Source of the DNA: Poteriospumella lacustris
Lineage: Eukaryota; Sar; Chrysophyceae; Chromulinales; Dinobryaceae
NCBI GenBank assembly: GCA_008000375.1
Contig: SMOI01000266.1
Span: 1-44,498 of the forward strand
DNA: 44,498 nucleotides
Direction of reading: 5' to 3'
In this document: piece by piece, positions 21,341 to 29,397 of the stretch
How the letters are laid out: the number at the start of each line of letters is the position of its first letter
Numbering within the stretch: position 1 is the first letter of the stretch
Made by a program: the position numbers and the translations under genes
Notes under the pieces: generated by a model
The model's input: the letters and a program-made list of their open reading frames with translations, nothing else
Databases searched by the model: none
What the model was told of the DNA's origin: nothing

Positions 21341-22156
21341 CTAGTGACAGGCGTACACGGTCGCCGCACCAATGAGAGCACCAATCGACAATGTCAAGAG
21401 CGATGGGTGTGCAACGAAGGAAACATCCAAGAGGTATTCGAACATATGCTGCGGCTGCCCAAGGGTCAATGGTGGCACATTGCGCACCTTCACTCGGTCG
21501 GAAGAGACGTCCTCGTCGACGTTGTTCTCTTTGATACCCGCCATGAGAACATCCGCGTCGTGTACGGTACCTTGAGAATGATTAACAAGCTCCTGAACGC
21601 ACCAGTCGAGGGCACTGAGGACATTCGATTCAACATGGATATACGAGGAGACGCTGCCATACAAAATGCCATCTAAGTGCGCGCGATGGAGCTGCATCAA
21701 AAAGCCATCGTAAAAGCCATCAAGATTGACCAACACAATCGGTTTCTTGGCCATTCCTTTCATTCCCAGGGACTTTCCACAGACAGCATCCCAGAGTTCA
21801 TCGAATGTTCCTACTCCACCGGGTAGAACGATCACACAATCTCCGTGATCTAAGAGCGCCTGTTTACGTGCACTGAGGTCATCCCCTTTGCACATGATCA
21901 GGTCTTGGATGTTCGGATGCTCTCCAAAATCGACACAAAACTTTTCATGGATGATTCCACGAACTGATCCACCTTGAGATTGACAGCCTTGGTTTACACC
22001 ACCCATACAACCCGTGTGGCCCGCGCCATTGACACACAGATACCCGCGCTTGGCGATTTCTTCTCCAAGGCGCACACTTTCTTGGATATAGAGTGGCTTT
22101 GTGTGTTTGGATGAGCTACCAAATACACAGATACGAAAGGAGCTGGTTGACATCAT
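21341..22156 (-). CDS. LOG: LOG-family nucleoside 5'-monophosphate phosphoribohydrolase
   Basis: 271 residues from ATG 22156 (a second ATG follows directly); the upstream open frame has no ATG. It starts with the Rossmann strand FRICVFGSSS, has GAGHTGCMGGV, and carries the family signature PGGVGTFDEL at about 112-121, with a conserved Arg at about 97 (SARKQAL) and Glu at about 120. LOG proteins hydrolyse cytokinin riboside 5'-monophosphates or, more generally, nucleotide N-glycosidic bonds. Unusually it is longer than plant LOGs (about 200-230 residues): after a linker with DVLMAGIKENN and VSSDRVKVRN it ends in a hydrophobic segment (LLTLSIGALIGAATVYACH), which looks like a C-terminal tail anchor. 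It is convergent with the ankyrin-F-box gene. Confidence 0.85.
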   Translation of the reverse strand: MMSTSSFRICVFGSSSKHTKPLYIQESVRLGEEIAKRGYLCVNGAGHTGCMGGVNQGCQSQGGSVRGIIHEKFCVDFGEHPNIQDLIMCKGDDLSARKQALLDHGDCVIVLPGGVGTFDELWDAVCGKSLGMKGMAKKPIVLVNLDGFYDGFLMQLHRAHLDGILYGSVSSYIHVESNVLSALDWCVQELVNHSQGTVHDADVLMAGIKENNVDEDVSSDRVKVRNVPPLTLGQPQHMFEYLLDVSFVAHPSLLTLSIGALIGAATVYACH

Positions 22157-22411
22157 GATGATTGATGATGATGTGGACGACAAAATATCGATTGGACTGA
22201 AAGAGAAACACAAACATCAAATTGAATTATGCCACAATATGAATGATGTATGCTTCCTTGAACGATCCCTTCCAAGTCTCCTCCCAGCATCATCGTGCGC
22301 CAACACGGCGAATGTAGCTGGGAAGCGATCAAACTTTGCGCACGTTTTCTTCTTTCCTTCACTTGTGTCCGCTCCATGCTGCCAAAATCTCCGCTGGGAA
22401 AAAATCGAAGT

Positions 22412-22494
22412 CCTCGTCATCTCGTCATCATCTCGTCATCATCTCGTCATCCTCGTCATCCTCGTCATCTCGTCATCTCGTCATCTCGTCATCT
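22412..22494 (+). repeat. CTCGTCATC-type microsatellite
   Basis: About ten imperfect repeats of CTCGTCAT(C) between the LOG gene and the first YbjN-like gene. Confidence 0.85.
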
Positions 22495-22651
22495 CCTCTT
22501 CGTGGATGATGTGAAATGATGACGGCGACGAGGACAACATGCTATCCGCATACACGTGTCCAAGCATGGGTCATTTATATGGTCCAAGCATGGGTCATAC
22601 GGCGACCCATTTCTATGGGTCATTCAAGCAAGCAGTATGGTGTGGAGTTGA

Positions 22652-22905
22652 CCAATAGAAACTCTGCTGTGAAATACGGATGTCATCGGCATCATGATCA
22701 TATAAAATATATAAAAGCCACGACGACGATGACAGCAGGATTCGCACGCGGCACGTGGCTTCTCACTCCTCTCGTGGTCATTATTTATTTATGGTTTATC
22801 CACTCTCACACGTGACATTGAAGTTGGTCATTTCCATTCCCAGTCTTTGATGATGGAAAGGAGTGCATGACACGTGCATTTTGAAAGGTCCCAACTGTCC
22901 ACGTG
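22652..22905 (+). promoter_or_regulatory. Promoter of YbjN-like copy 1: CCAAT box, TATA-like box, four CACGTG boxes
   Basis: CCAAT at 22652-22656, a TATA-rich run TATAAAATATATAAAAG at 22701-22717, and CACGTG at 22752, 22809, 22871 and 22900. All lie within 360 bp of the ATG at 23008. Four copies of a palindromic 6-mer in 150 bp is far above chance. Confidence 0.55.
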
Positions 22906-23007
22906 CTGGTGGTCGTCGTGACCTCCAATGTGCCTTCCACCCAACATATTCACAACATAAATACGATCCCGATTGTTCAAGTGTCACCACTCATCATCAA
23001 GCCAGAA

Positions 23008-23472
23008 ATGCGGTTCTTCGTTCTGTTTCTGCTGGCCGCAATTATTATTGCCACGTCCGCTTACAACAAGAGTGAGGTGTTGAGTTCGATCACCAAGCAG
23101 CAACTTGTGGAAGTTTTGCAGACAAACGGATTCGGGTTTGAACTGATCGAAGGACATGAGAATCTTCTTCGTGTCATCATAAGCGGCATGAAAGGTACTG
23201 TTATTATCAGTGAGTCTTCTTTGCAGTATTATGCTGCTTCATCCAAGGTGGGGTCTCCTGAGCAAATGCTGCAAATCGTCAACCAATGGAATACGGAGAA
23301 GCGCTTTTCTCGCTCATATGTGGATCGAGATGGTGATCCTGTGCTGGAGCTTGATCTTGACATGAATGGTGGCGTAACTTACCAGCGACTGGAAGATTTC
23401 CTCGCCACCGTGACGAAGAGCGTGTTGGCGTGGACCATGCACATGACAAGCTCTTCTAGCCTTCCTAAATAA
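23008..23472 (+). CDS. Small secreted YbjN-like protein, copy 1
   Basis: 154 residues from ATG 23008. The frame is open upstream, but this ATG starts a clean signal peptide (MRFFVLFLLAAIIIATSA, then YNKSE) and matches copy 2. The mature part resembles the YbjN domain: a helix with EVLQTNGFGFEL, a strand LLRVIISGMKGTVII, then LQIVNQWNTEKRFSRSYVD, DGDPVLELDLDM and GGVTYQRLEDFLATV. YbjN proteins are mostly bacterial and have no firmly known biochemical function. Copy 1 and copy 2 are identical in DNA over the first ~200 bp of coding sequence, then differ sharply at residues about 67-82, then converge again. There is no intron. Secretion is inferred from the leader only. Confidence 0.7.
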   Translation: MRFFVLFLLAAIIIATSAYNKSEVLSSITKQQLVEVLQTNGFGFELIEGHENLLRVIISGMKGTVIISESSLQYYAASSKVGSPEQMLQIVNQWNTEKRFSRSYVDRDGDPVLELDLDMNGGVTYQRLEDFLATVTKSVLAWTMHMTSSSSLPK

Positions 23473-23769
23473 GTTGTTAACGAAATATGTTGAGTGTGAT
23501 TATAGTCATTGTTTACGCCATCCGATGTTTTGCTGACAATTAAGTTTCTTGCCTTCGTTATCCGAGTTTACCGAGTACAAGTTTTCAGGTGTTGACTTTC
23601 AGGTTCTGATTTTTAGTCTTACTATCCAACCAATAATCTTTTTTTGGTTACGATGGCCTGGGAAGCAGCCGTTTTCGAGTGCACAAAACTAACACGCTGC
23701 GTTTCTCTCTATACAGTTGACGTCGTTTTCCAGAGAGTCGATAAAGCTAGGTGTATGGTGTGGAGTTGA

Positions 23770-24047
23770 CCAATAGAAACTCTGCTGTTAAATACATACA
23801 GCACGGTGTCGTCGTCATCATGGTCATACTCGAAAAGGCACGACGACGATGACAGCAGGTTTCGCACGTGGCTGGCTTCTCACTCAGCCTCACTCCTCTC
23901 GTGGTCATTATTTATTTATGGTTTATCCACTCTCACACGTGACATTGAAGTTGGTCATTTCCATTCCCAGTCTTTGATGATGGAAAGGAGCGCATGACAC
24001 GTGCATTTTGAAAGGTCCCAACTGTCCACGTGCTGGGGTCCCACGTG
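23770..24047 (+). promoter_or_regulatory. Promoter of YbjN-like copy 2: CCAAT box, five CACGTG boxes, no TATA run
   Basis: CCAAT at 23770-23774 and CACGTG at 23865, 23936, 23998, 24027 and 24042, the last within CCACGTGG. The TATA-rich run of copy 1 is replaced here by CATACTCGAAAAGGC. Confidence 0.55.
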
Positions 24048-24161
24048 GTCGTCGTGACCTCCAATGTGCGCAAAGTCGAACATGAACCTTCCACCCAACA
24101 TATTCACAACATAAATACGATCCCGATTGTTCAAGTGTCACCACTCATCATCAAGCCAGAA

Positions 24162-24626
24162 ATGCGGTTCTTCGTTCTGTTTCTGCTGGCCGCAATTATT
24201 ATTGCCACGTCCGCTTACAACAAGAGTGAGGTGTTGAGTTCGATCACCAAGCAGCAACTTGTGGAAGTTTTGCAGACAAACGGATTCGGGTTTGAACTGA
24301 TCGAAGGACATGAGAATCTTCTTCGTGTCATCATAAGCGGCATGAAAGGTACTGTTATTATTGATGGTACTTCTCTGAAGTTCTTCCATGCTGTCGTCAC
24401 CAAGAAGGAGTCTCCTGAGCAAATGCTGCAAATCGTCAACCAATGGAATATGGAGAAGCGCTTTTCTCGCTCATATGTGGATCAAGACGGTGATCCTGTG
24501 CTTGATTTGGATTTCGACATGGATGGTGGCGTAACTTACCAGCGGCTGGAAGATTTCCTCGCCACCGTGACGAAGAGCGTGTTGGCGTGGACCATGCACA
24601 TTACAAACTCTCTGAGTCCTAAATAA
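24162..24626 (+). CDS. Small secreted YbjN-like protein, copy 2
   Basis: 154 residues from ATG 24162, with the same signal peptide as copy 1. It differs mainly in one patch after GTVII (DGTSLKFFHAVVTKKES against SESSLQYYAASSKVGS), which includes a one-codon length change. Elsewhere only a few substitutions occur (NMEKRF for NTEKRF, VDQDG for VDRDG, a slightly different C-terminus), and the total length is the same. The reading frame is intact in both, so both look functional. As with copy 1, function is unknown; the family call rests on the NQWN-x-E-x-RFSRSY and GGVTYQRL blocks. Confidence 0.7.
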   Translation: MRFFVLFLLAAIIIATSAYNKSEVLSSITKQQLVEVLQTNGFGFELIEGHENLLRVIISGMKGTVIIDGTSLKFFHAVVTKKESPEQMLQIVNQWNMEKRFSRSYVDQDGDPVLDLDFDMDGGVTYQRLEDFLATVTKSVLAWTMHITNSLSPK

Positions 24627-24976
24627 GTTGTTTACGAAATATATGTTAAGAAGAACATGGTCATAGTTTACGCCATCCAAGTTTCTTCAGTTGTGTAGTT
24701 CTTTGAGGGAAATTTCATGTTCTTCCACTTGACCCAAACTGGATTTTTCTCTCTGTGCAAGCGACTAATAATTCATCTACAAACGACTGTTTCTTTTCTG
24801 TTTGTTCTCGTCAGCACTTGTAAGGTAGCATTCGCTTCGCGTGCACACGATCTTTTGCAAGTAGGTGAGTAGTGTAAAGACAAATGACAAGTGTGCAGTC
24901 CGAAGTATGGCACTTCGTACATCACCCTAAAGAGCGCAGCACAGCCTCCTTTGATCCATCGCAGAGGCGCCCCTGG
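24627..24976. other. Intergenic, 3' UTR of YbjN copy 2 and upstream region of STI1
   Basis: 350 bp without a supported gene. A heat-shock-element-like motif follows immediately downstream. Confidence 0.4.
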
Positions 24977-24984
24977 TTCTAGAA
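24977..24984. promoter_or_regulatory. Heat-shock-element-like motif TTCTAGAA upstream of left STI1
   Basis: The TTCnnGAA inverted pair typical of HSF binding sites lies about 137 bp before the STI1 ATG, followed by another GAA ten bases on. STI1/HOP genes are commonly heat-inducible. The same motif, within TCTAGAACCA on the opposite strand, recurs at 34408-34415 beyond the retrotransposon. Confidence 0.5.
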
Positions 24985-25120
24985 AAGGCAAGAAGAGAGA
25001 GCGAGCAGCAGGTTCTTCTGCTTTTCTTTGATTGCCGGTGGATACGAGGTTTCTCGAATGGTATGTAATCATTTCCATCTACTATTTCGCCGCTAACTTA
25101 CTCGATTTATTGTGGATACG

Positions 25121-26818
25121 ATGAGCACAGCTGCAGAGTTCAAGGAAATTGGCAACAAGCACTTGCAAGCCAAGCAATTCGACGACGCTATCAAGGCCTA
25201 CACGGAGGCGATCAACTTGAATCCCAACGATCATGTTTTCTTTTCCAACCGATCTGCCGCTTATCTGAGCAAGGGCGATGCCGCCAACGCGTTGAGCGAT
25301 GCGGAGCGCTGCATTGCGCTGAATGGAACTTGGCCCAAGGGGTTCTCGCGCAAAGGTGCGGCGTTGCACGCTCTGCGTCGCTACGACGATGCCATCGCAT
25401 CGTACGAACAAGGCTTGACGGTTGCTCCGTCTGATGACGGCCTGAAGTCCGGTCTGCAGGATGCCAAGAAGGCGAAGGAAGCCACTGCGGCATCGTCGGG
25501 TGCTGGTGCAAATCCTTTGGGTGGCTTGTTTGGTCCGCAAATGTTGGCGAAGCTGGCTGGCCATCCGAAGTTCGGCCCCAAGCTTGGCGATCCCACATTC
25601 ATGGCGAAGTTGCGCATGGTCCAGTCGAACCCCAACCTGATGATGCAAGATCCAGAGATGATGGAGGTGCTGACGGCGATGCTTGGTGGCATGGCCGGCG
25701 GCGAGGACGACGAGAGTCCTTTCGGTCGTCCTCCTTCGAGCAATGACTACACGCCTCCTCCGCCTCGCCAAGAAGAGAAGCCCGCGCCTGTTCCTGAACC
25801 GGAAGAGGACTTCACGGACGAAGAGCGCGCCGCCCGAGCGCTGCGTGCCGAGTCGACGGCCATCAAGGAGAGAGGCAACGTGCTGTACAAGAACAAGCAA
25901 TTCGCCGAAGCGATCGCCGCCTACGAAGAGGCGTACGCGAAGGATCCTTCCAACTTGATGGTGCTCAACAACAAGGCGGCCGTGTTCGTGGAGTCCGGTC
26001 AGGTCGAGGAGGCGCTGACGCTGTGCTCGGAGATTCTTGAGAAGGCGGCGAGCGTGAAGTTGTCGTTCGACGACCGTGCCAAGGTGTACCAGCGCATGGC
26101 GGCAGCGTATTTGAAGCGTGACGACGTGGACAACGCCTTGGTGATGTACGGCAAGGCCCAGATGGAGAAGTTCGACAAGGCTATCGAGCGCAAGATGAAG
26201 AACATGGAGCTGGAGCAGAAGAAGAAGGCGAAGGAACGCTACATCAATCCTGAGCTGGGCGCTGCGGCGAAGGAACGTGGCAATGCTGCTTTCCGTGAAG
26301 GCAACTTCCCGTTGGCCATTGAGGAATACGAAGACGCGATCAAGCGCGACCCGAAGAACGCCGCCTACCACAACAACTTGGCGGCCGCGTACCAAAAGAT
26401 GGGTTTGTTCAACGATGCCAAGCGGGAAGTGGAGTTGTCCATCGAGTTGGACCGCAAGTACGTCAAGGCCTGGGCCAAGAAGGGCGATATCGAGTTCTTC
26501 ATGAAGGAGTACCACAAGGCTTTGGATTCCTATCGGGCGGGTCTGCAGATCGAACCCGAGAATCCGCTGTGCAAACAAGGCTTGGTCAAGGTGCAGCAGA
26601 AGATCGCCGAAGAAAACGCCGGAAGCATGGACGCAGAGCGCGCGCAGCATGCCATGGCGGATCCCGAGATTCAGCAGATTCTGATGGACCCATCGATCCG
26701 TCAGGTGTTGACGGATTTCCAAGAAAATCCCAAGTTTGCGGCGCAGGCCATGCAAGACGCAGACATCCGGCGCAAAATTGAAAAGCTCATTGCCGCCGGT
26801 GTCTTGCAAGCGAAATAG
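25121..26818 (+). CDS. STI1: STI1/HOP HSP70-HSP90 organising co-chaperone, left copy
   Basis: 565 residues from ATG 25121 (an upstream in-frame GTG is not the start), intronless, full length for the family. Order: TPR1 (about 4-110, EIGNKHL...FFSNRSAAYL...KGFSRKGAAL), DP1 (about 135-190, LAGHPKFGPKLGDP and NPNLMMQDPEMMEVL), a Pro/acidic linker, TPR2A (about 250-360), TPR2B (about 383-490) and DP2 (about 510-560, ADPEIQQILMDPSIRQVL). The Lys, Asn and Arg positions of the carboxylate clamps that bind the EEVD tails of HSP70 and HSP90 are present in TPR1. It passes clients from HSP70 to HSP90 in the cytosol. Its upstream region retains a heat-shock-like element. It faces an almost identical copy. 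Confidence 0.96.
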   Translation: MSTAAEFKEIGNKHLQAKQFDDAIKAYTEAINLNPNDHVFFSNRSAAYLSKGDAANALSDAERCIALNGTWPKGFSRKGAALHALRRYDDAIASYEQGLTVAPSDDGLKSGLQDAKKAKEATAASSGAGANPLGGLFGPQMLAKLAGHPKFGPKLGDPTFMAKLRMVQSNPNLMMQDPEMMEVLTAMLGGMAGGEDDESPFGRPPSSNDYTPPPPRQEEKPAPVPEPEEDFTDEERAARALRAESTAIKERGNVLYKNKQFAEAIAAYEEAYAKDPSNLMVLNNKAAVFVESGQVEEALTLCSEILEKAASVKLSFDDRAKVYQRMAAAYLKRDDVDNALVMYGKAQMEKFDKAIERKMKNMELEQKKKAKERYINPELGAAAKERGNAAFREGNFPLAIEEYEDAIKRDPKNAAYHNNLAAAYQKMGLFNDAKREVELSIELDRKYVKAWAKKGDIEFFMKEYHKALDSYRAGLQIEPENPLCKQGLVKVQQKIAEENAGSMDAERAQHAMADPEIQQILMDPSIRQVLTDFQENPKFAAQAMQDADIRRKIEKLIAAGVLQAK

Positions 26819-26821
26819 AGT

Positions 26822-27170
26822 GTGAAATAGTTCGGAGAAGTTGTTGTATCTGTAAGTAATAAGTCTAATATTATTCTTGTTCTTTTTGAAAGTGTTGTAC
26901 CGCTGTTCGTTTGCAAAGAATATAGTTGTTCACGGCCACTGCAGTCAATGTCGTTGGAACCCTTACTTTACAGATATCGAAAATCACAACGAGAGTGTAG
27001 TCCGCGGTGTACAGCACCTCAGGTGCATTTGTTAGGCGACAATTCAGGGCAATACAGGACGATGATGAGCAGGCAATGTTACTCTTTGCCGGCCTCACAG
27101 CCCAAACCCACCAAACAAAAACAATCAAGAATACTTGCAGACTTAATACTTACAGACATACATTTATAAT
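26822..27170. other. Spacer between the convergent STI1 copies (both 3' UTRs)
   Basis: The two sides are only weakly alignable as inverted sequences: TCTGTAAGTAATAAGTCT on the left resembles TCTGTAAGTATTAAGTCT on the right, but most other positions differ. So the UTRs share ancestry and have diverged, unlike the coding sequences. Confidence 0.75.
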
Positions 27171-27173
27171 ACT

Positions 27174-28871
27174 CTATTTCGCTTGCAAGACACCGGCAGC
27201 AATGAGCTTTTCAATTTTGCGCCGGATGTCTGCGTCTTGCATGGCCTGCGCCGCAAACTTGGGATTTTCTTGGAAATCCGTCAACACCTGACGGATCGAT
27301 GGGTCCATCAGAATCTGCTGAATCTCGGGATCCGCCATGGCATGCTGCGCGCGCTCTGCGTCCATGCTTCCGGCGTTTTCTTCGGCGATCTTCTGCTGCA
27401 CCTTGACCAAGCCTTGTTTGCACAGCGGATTCTCGGGTTCGATCTGCAGACCCGCCCGATAGGAATCCAAAGCCTTGTGGTACTCCTTCATGAAGAACTC
27501 GATATCGCCCTTCTTGGCCCAGGCCTTGACGTACTTGCGGTCCAACTCGATGGACAACTCCACTTCCCGCTTGGCATCGTTGAACAAACCCATCTTTTGG
27601 TACGCGGCCGCCAAGTTGTTGTGGTAGGCGGCGTTCTTCGGGTCGCGCTTGATCGCGTCTTCGTATTCCTCAATGGCCAACGGGAAGTTGCCTTCACGGA
27701 AAGCAGCATTGCCACGTTCCTTCGCCGCAGCGCCCAGCTCAGGATTGATGTAGCGTTCCTTCGCCTTCTTCTTCTGCTCCAGCTCCATGTTCTTCATCTT
27801 GCGCTCGATAGCCTTGTCGAACTTCTCCATCTGGGCCTTGCCGTACATCACCAAGGCGTTGTCCACGTCGTCACGCTTCAAATACGCTGCCGCCATGCGC
27901 TGGTACACCTTGGCACGGTCGTCGAACGACAACTTCACGCTCGCCGCCTTCTCAAGAATCTCCGAGCACAGCGTCAGCGCCTCCTCGACCTGACCGGACT
28001 CCACGAACACGGCCGCCTTGTTGTTGAGCACCATCAAGTTGGAAGGATCCTTCGCGTACGCCTCTTCGTAGGCGGCGATCGCTTCGGCGAATTGCTTGTT
28101 CTTGTACAGCACGTTGCCTCTCTCCTTGATGGCCGTCGACTCGGCACGCAGCGCTCGGGCGGCGCGCTCTTCGTCCGTGAAGTCCTCTTCCGGTTCAGGA
28201 ACAGGCGCGGGCTTCTCTTCTTGGCGAGGCGGAGGAGGCGTGTAGTCATTGCTCGAAGGAGGACGACCGAAAGGACTCTCGTCGTCCTCGCCGCCGGCCA
28301 TGCCACCAAGCATCGCCGTCAGCACCTCCATCATCTCTGGATCTTGCATCATCAGGTTGGGGTTCGACTGGACCATGCGCAACTTCGCCATGAATGTGGG
28401 ATCGCCAAGCTTGGGGCCGAACTTCGGATGGCCAGCCAGCTTCGCCAACATTTGCGGACCAAACAAGCCACCCAAAGGATTTGCACCAGCACCCGACGAT
28501 GCCGCAGTGGCTTCCTTCGCCTTCTTGGCATCCTGCAGACCGGACTTCAGGCCGTCATCAGACGGAGCAACCGTCAAGCCTTGTTCGTACGATGCGATGG
28601 CATCGTCGTAGCGACGCAGAGCGTGCAACGCCGCACCTTTGCGCGAGAACCCCTTGGGCCAAGTTCCATTCAGCGCAATGCAGCGCTCCGCATCGCTCAA
28701 CGCGTTGGCGGCATCGCCCTTGCTCAGATAAGCGGCAGATCGGTTGGAAAAGAAAACATGATCGTTGGGATTCAAGTTGATCGCCTCCGTGTAGGCCTTG
28801 ATAGCGTCGTCGAATTGCTTGGCTTGCAAGTGCTTGTTGCCAATTTCCTTGAACTCTGCAGCTGTGCTCAT
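27174..28871 (-). CDS. STI1: STI1/HOP co-chaperone, right copy
   Basis: 565 residues, protein identical to the left copy as far as I can read; one silent difference near the 3' end. The frame is intact with all three TPR modules and both DP domains. Its 5' flank matches the left copy for about 80 bp; 13 bp further, a Copia element begins at 28966. The right-hand continuation of the old flank, with a TTCTAGAA motif, is now at 34398 onward. So transcription from the original promoter is probably altered, unless the LTR supplies a promoter. The coding sequence shows no decay, in line with a recent insertion or continuing gene conversion from the left copy. Confidence 0.95.
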   Translation of the reverse strand: MSTAAEFKEIGNKHLQAKQFDDAIKAYTEAINLNPNDHVFFSNRSAAYLSKGDAANALSDAERCIALNGTWPKGFSRKGAALHALRRYDDAIASYEQGLTVAPSDDGLKSGLQDAKKAKEATAASSGAGANPLGGLFGPQMLAKLAGHPKFGPKLGDPTFMAKLRMVQSNPNLMMQDPEMMEVLTAMLGGMAGGEDDESPFGRPPSSNDYTPPPPRQEEKPAPVPEPEEDFTDEERAARALRAESTAIKERGNVLYKNKQFAEAIAAYEEAYAKDPSNLMVLNNKAAVFVESGQVEEALTLCSEILEKAASVKLSFDDRAKVYQRMAAAYLKRDDVDNALVMYGKAQMEKFDKAIERKMKNMELEQKKKAKERYINPELGAAAKERGNAAFREGNFPLAIEEYEDAIKRDPKNAAYHNNLAAAYQKMGLFNDAKREVELSIELDRKYVKAWAKKGDIEFFMKEYHKALDSYRAGLQIEPENPLCKQGLVKVQQKIAEENAGSMDAERAQHAMADPEIQQILMDPSIRQVLTDFQENPKFAAQAMQDADIRRKIEKLIAAGVLQAK

Positions 28872-28960
28872 CGTATCCACAATAAATCGAGTAAGTTAGC
28901 GGCGAAATAGTAGATGGAAATGATTACATACCATTCGAGAAACCTCGTATCCATCGTACG

Positions 28961-28965
28961 AAACT
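28961..28965 (+). repeat. Target site duplication AAACT, left
   Basis: Identical to 34393-34397, directly outside the two LTRs; 5 bp is the usual length for Copia integration. Confidence 0.92.
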
Positions 28966-29371
28966 TGTTGCATTTATGAAACCGCCTGCGTGTCACGACA
29001 CGATGATGACGTCGAGCGATCGATGTCTTCGACTACCTCCGATGCTCACCATAGCATTGTTATCCTCTTCTTTGCATTCTCTTCTTTCTTTTGTGTTATT
29101 TCTATTGTGGGAACCACTCGTGTGGCATCCCGATGAAGTGTTCCAAGGTGGAGCCTTCGTTTCTCTCTGTATTCGATGTTTTGCGGTGTCTATCATGCTC
29201 AAAGTAGCCTTCGACGGCGAAGCTAATATTCACATTTCAAAGGTAAAGCTTATAATTTATTCCAAAGAACAACAGTGTTGTTCACAGGAGTTTGGGATTA
29301 TATTTCATTTACAGTGCAATCCCTGAACAGCGTGGTTCAGGTGTCCGAATTGAAACGGCTAGTTTCCAACA
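28966..29371 (+). repeat. 5' LTR, 406 bp
   Basis: Starts TGTTGCATTT and ends TTTCCAACA. A TATA-like TATAATTTAT occurs at 29251, a possible core promoter. The gag-pol ATG is 27 bp after the LTR, so the leader with the primer-binding site is very short; I could not assign the priming tRNA. Confidence 0.95.
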
Positions 29372-29397
29372 TAAATTATCAAGTCTAAAGACATAGA

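Larger units (their letters stand above)
22634..24650 (+). repeat. Tandem duplication of a ~1.1-kb unit (promoter plus YbjN-like gene)
   Basis: The segment from about 22634 to 23515 recurs in direct orientation from about 23751 to 24676. Homology starts at GTATGGTGTGGAGTTGACC, covers the promoter and coding region and fades in the 3' UTR (both have GTTTACGCCATCC). Coding regions are offset by 1154 bp. Small insertions in copy 2 lie at about 23890 and 24040-24090. Confidence 0.9.
25039..28953. repeat. Large inverted repeat (STI1 pair): two 1783-bp arms around a 349-bp spacer
   Basis: Arm 25039-26821 is the reverse complement of 27171-28953 with no indel. I found one difference, at 26794 against 27198 (synonymous GCC/GCT). 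Homology in the arms stops sharply 3 bp after the stop codon and about 80 bp before the ATG. Confidence 0.93.

Noticed and set aside
25082-28910. Minus-strand frame of 575 codons opposite left STI1 and its mirror on the plus strand opposite right STI1
   Set aside because: Antisense shadow caused by codon bias: Leu/Val/His/Arg-rich product without a domain, while the sense frame is a full STI1.
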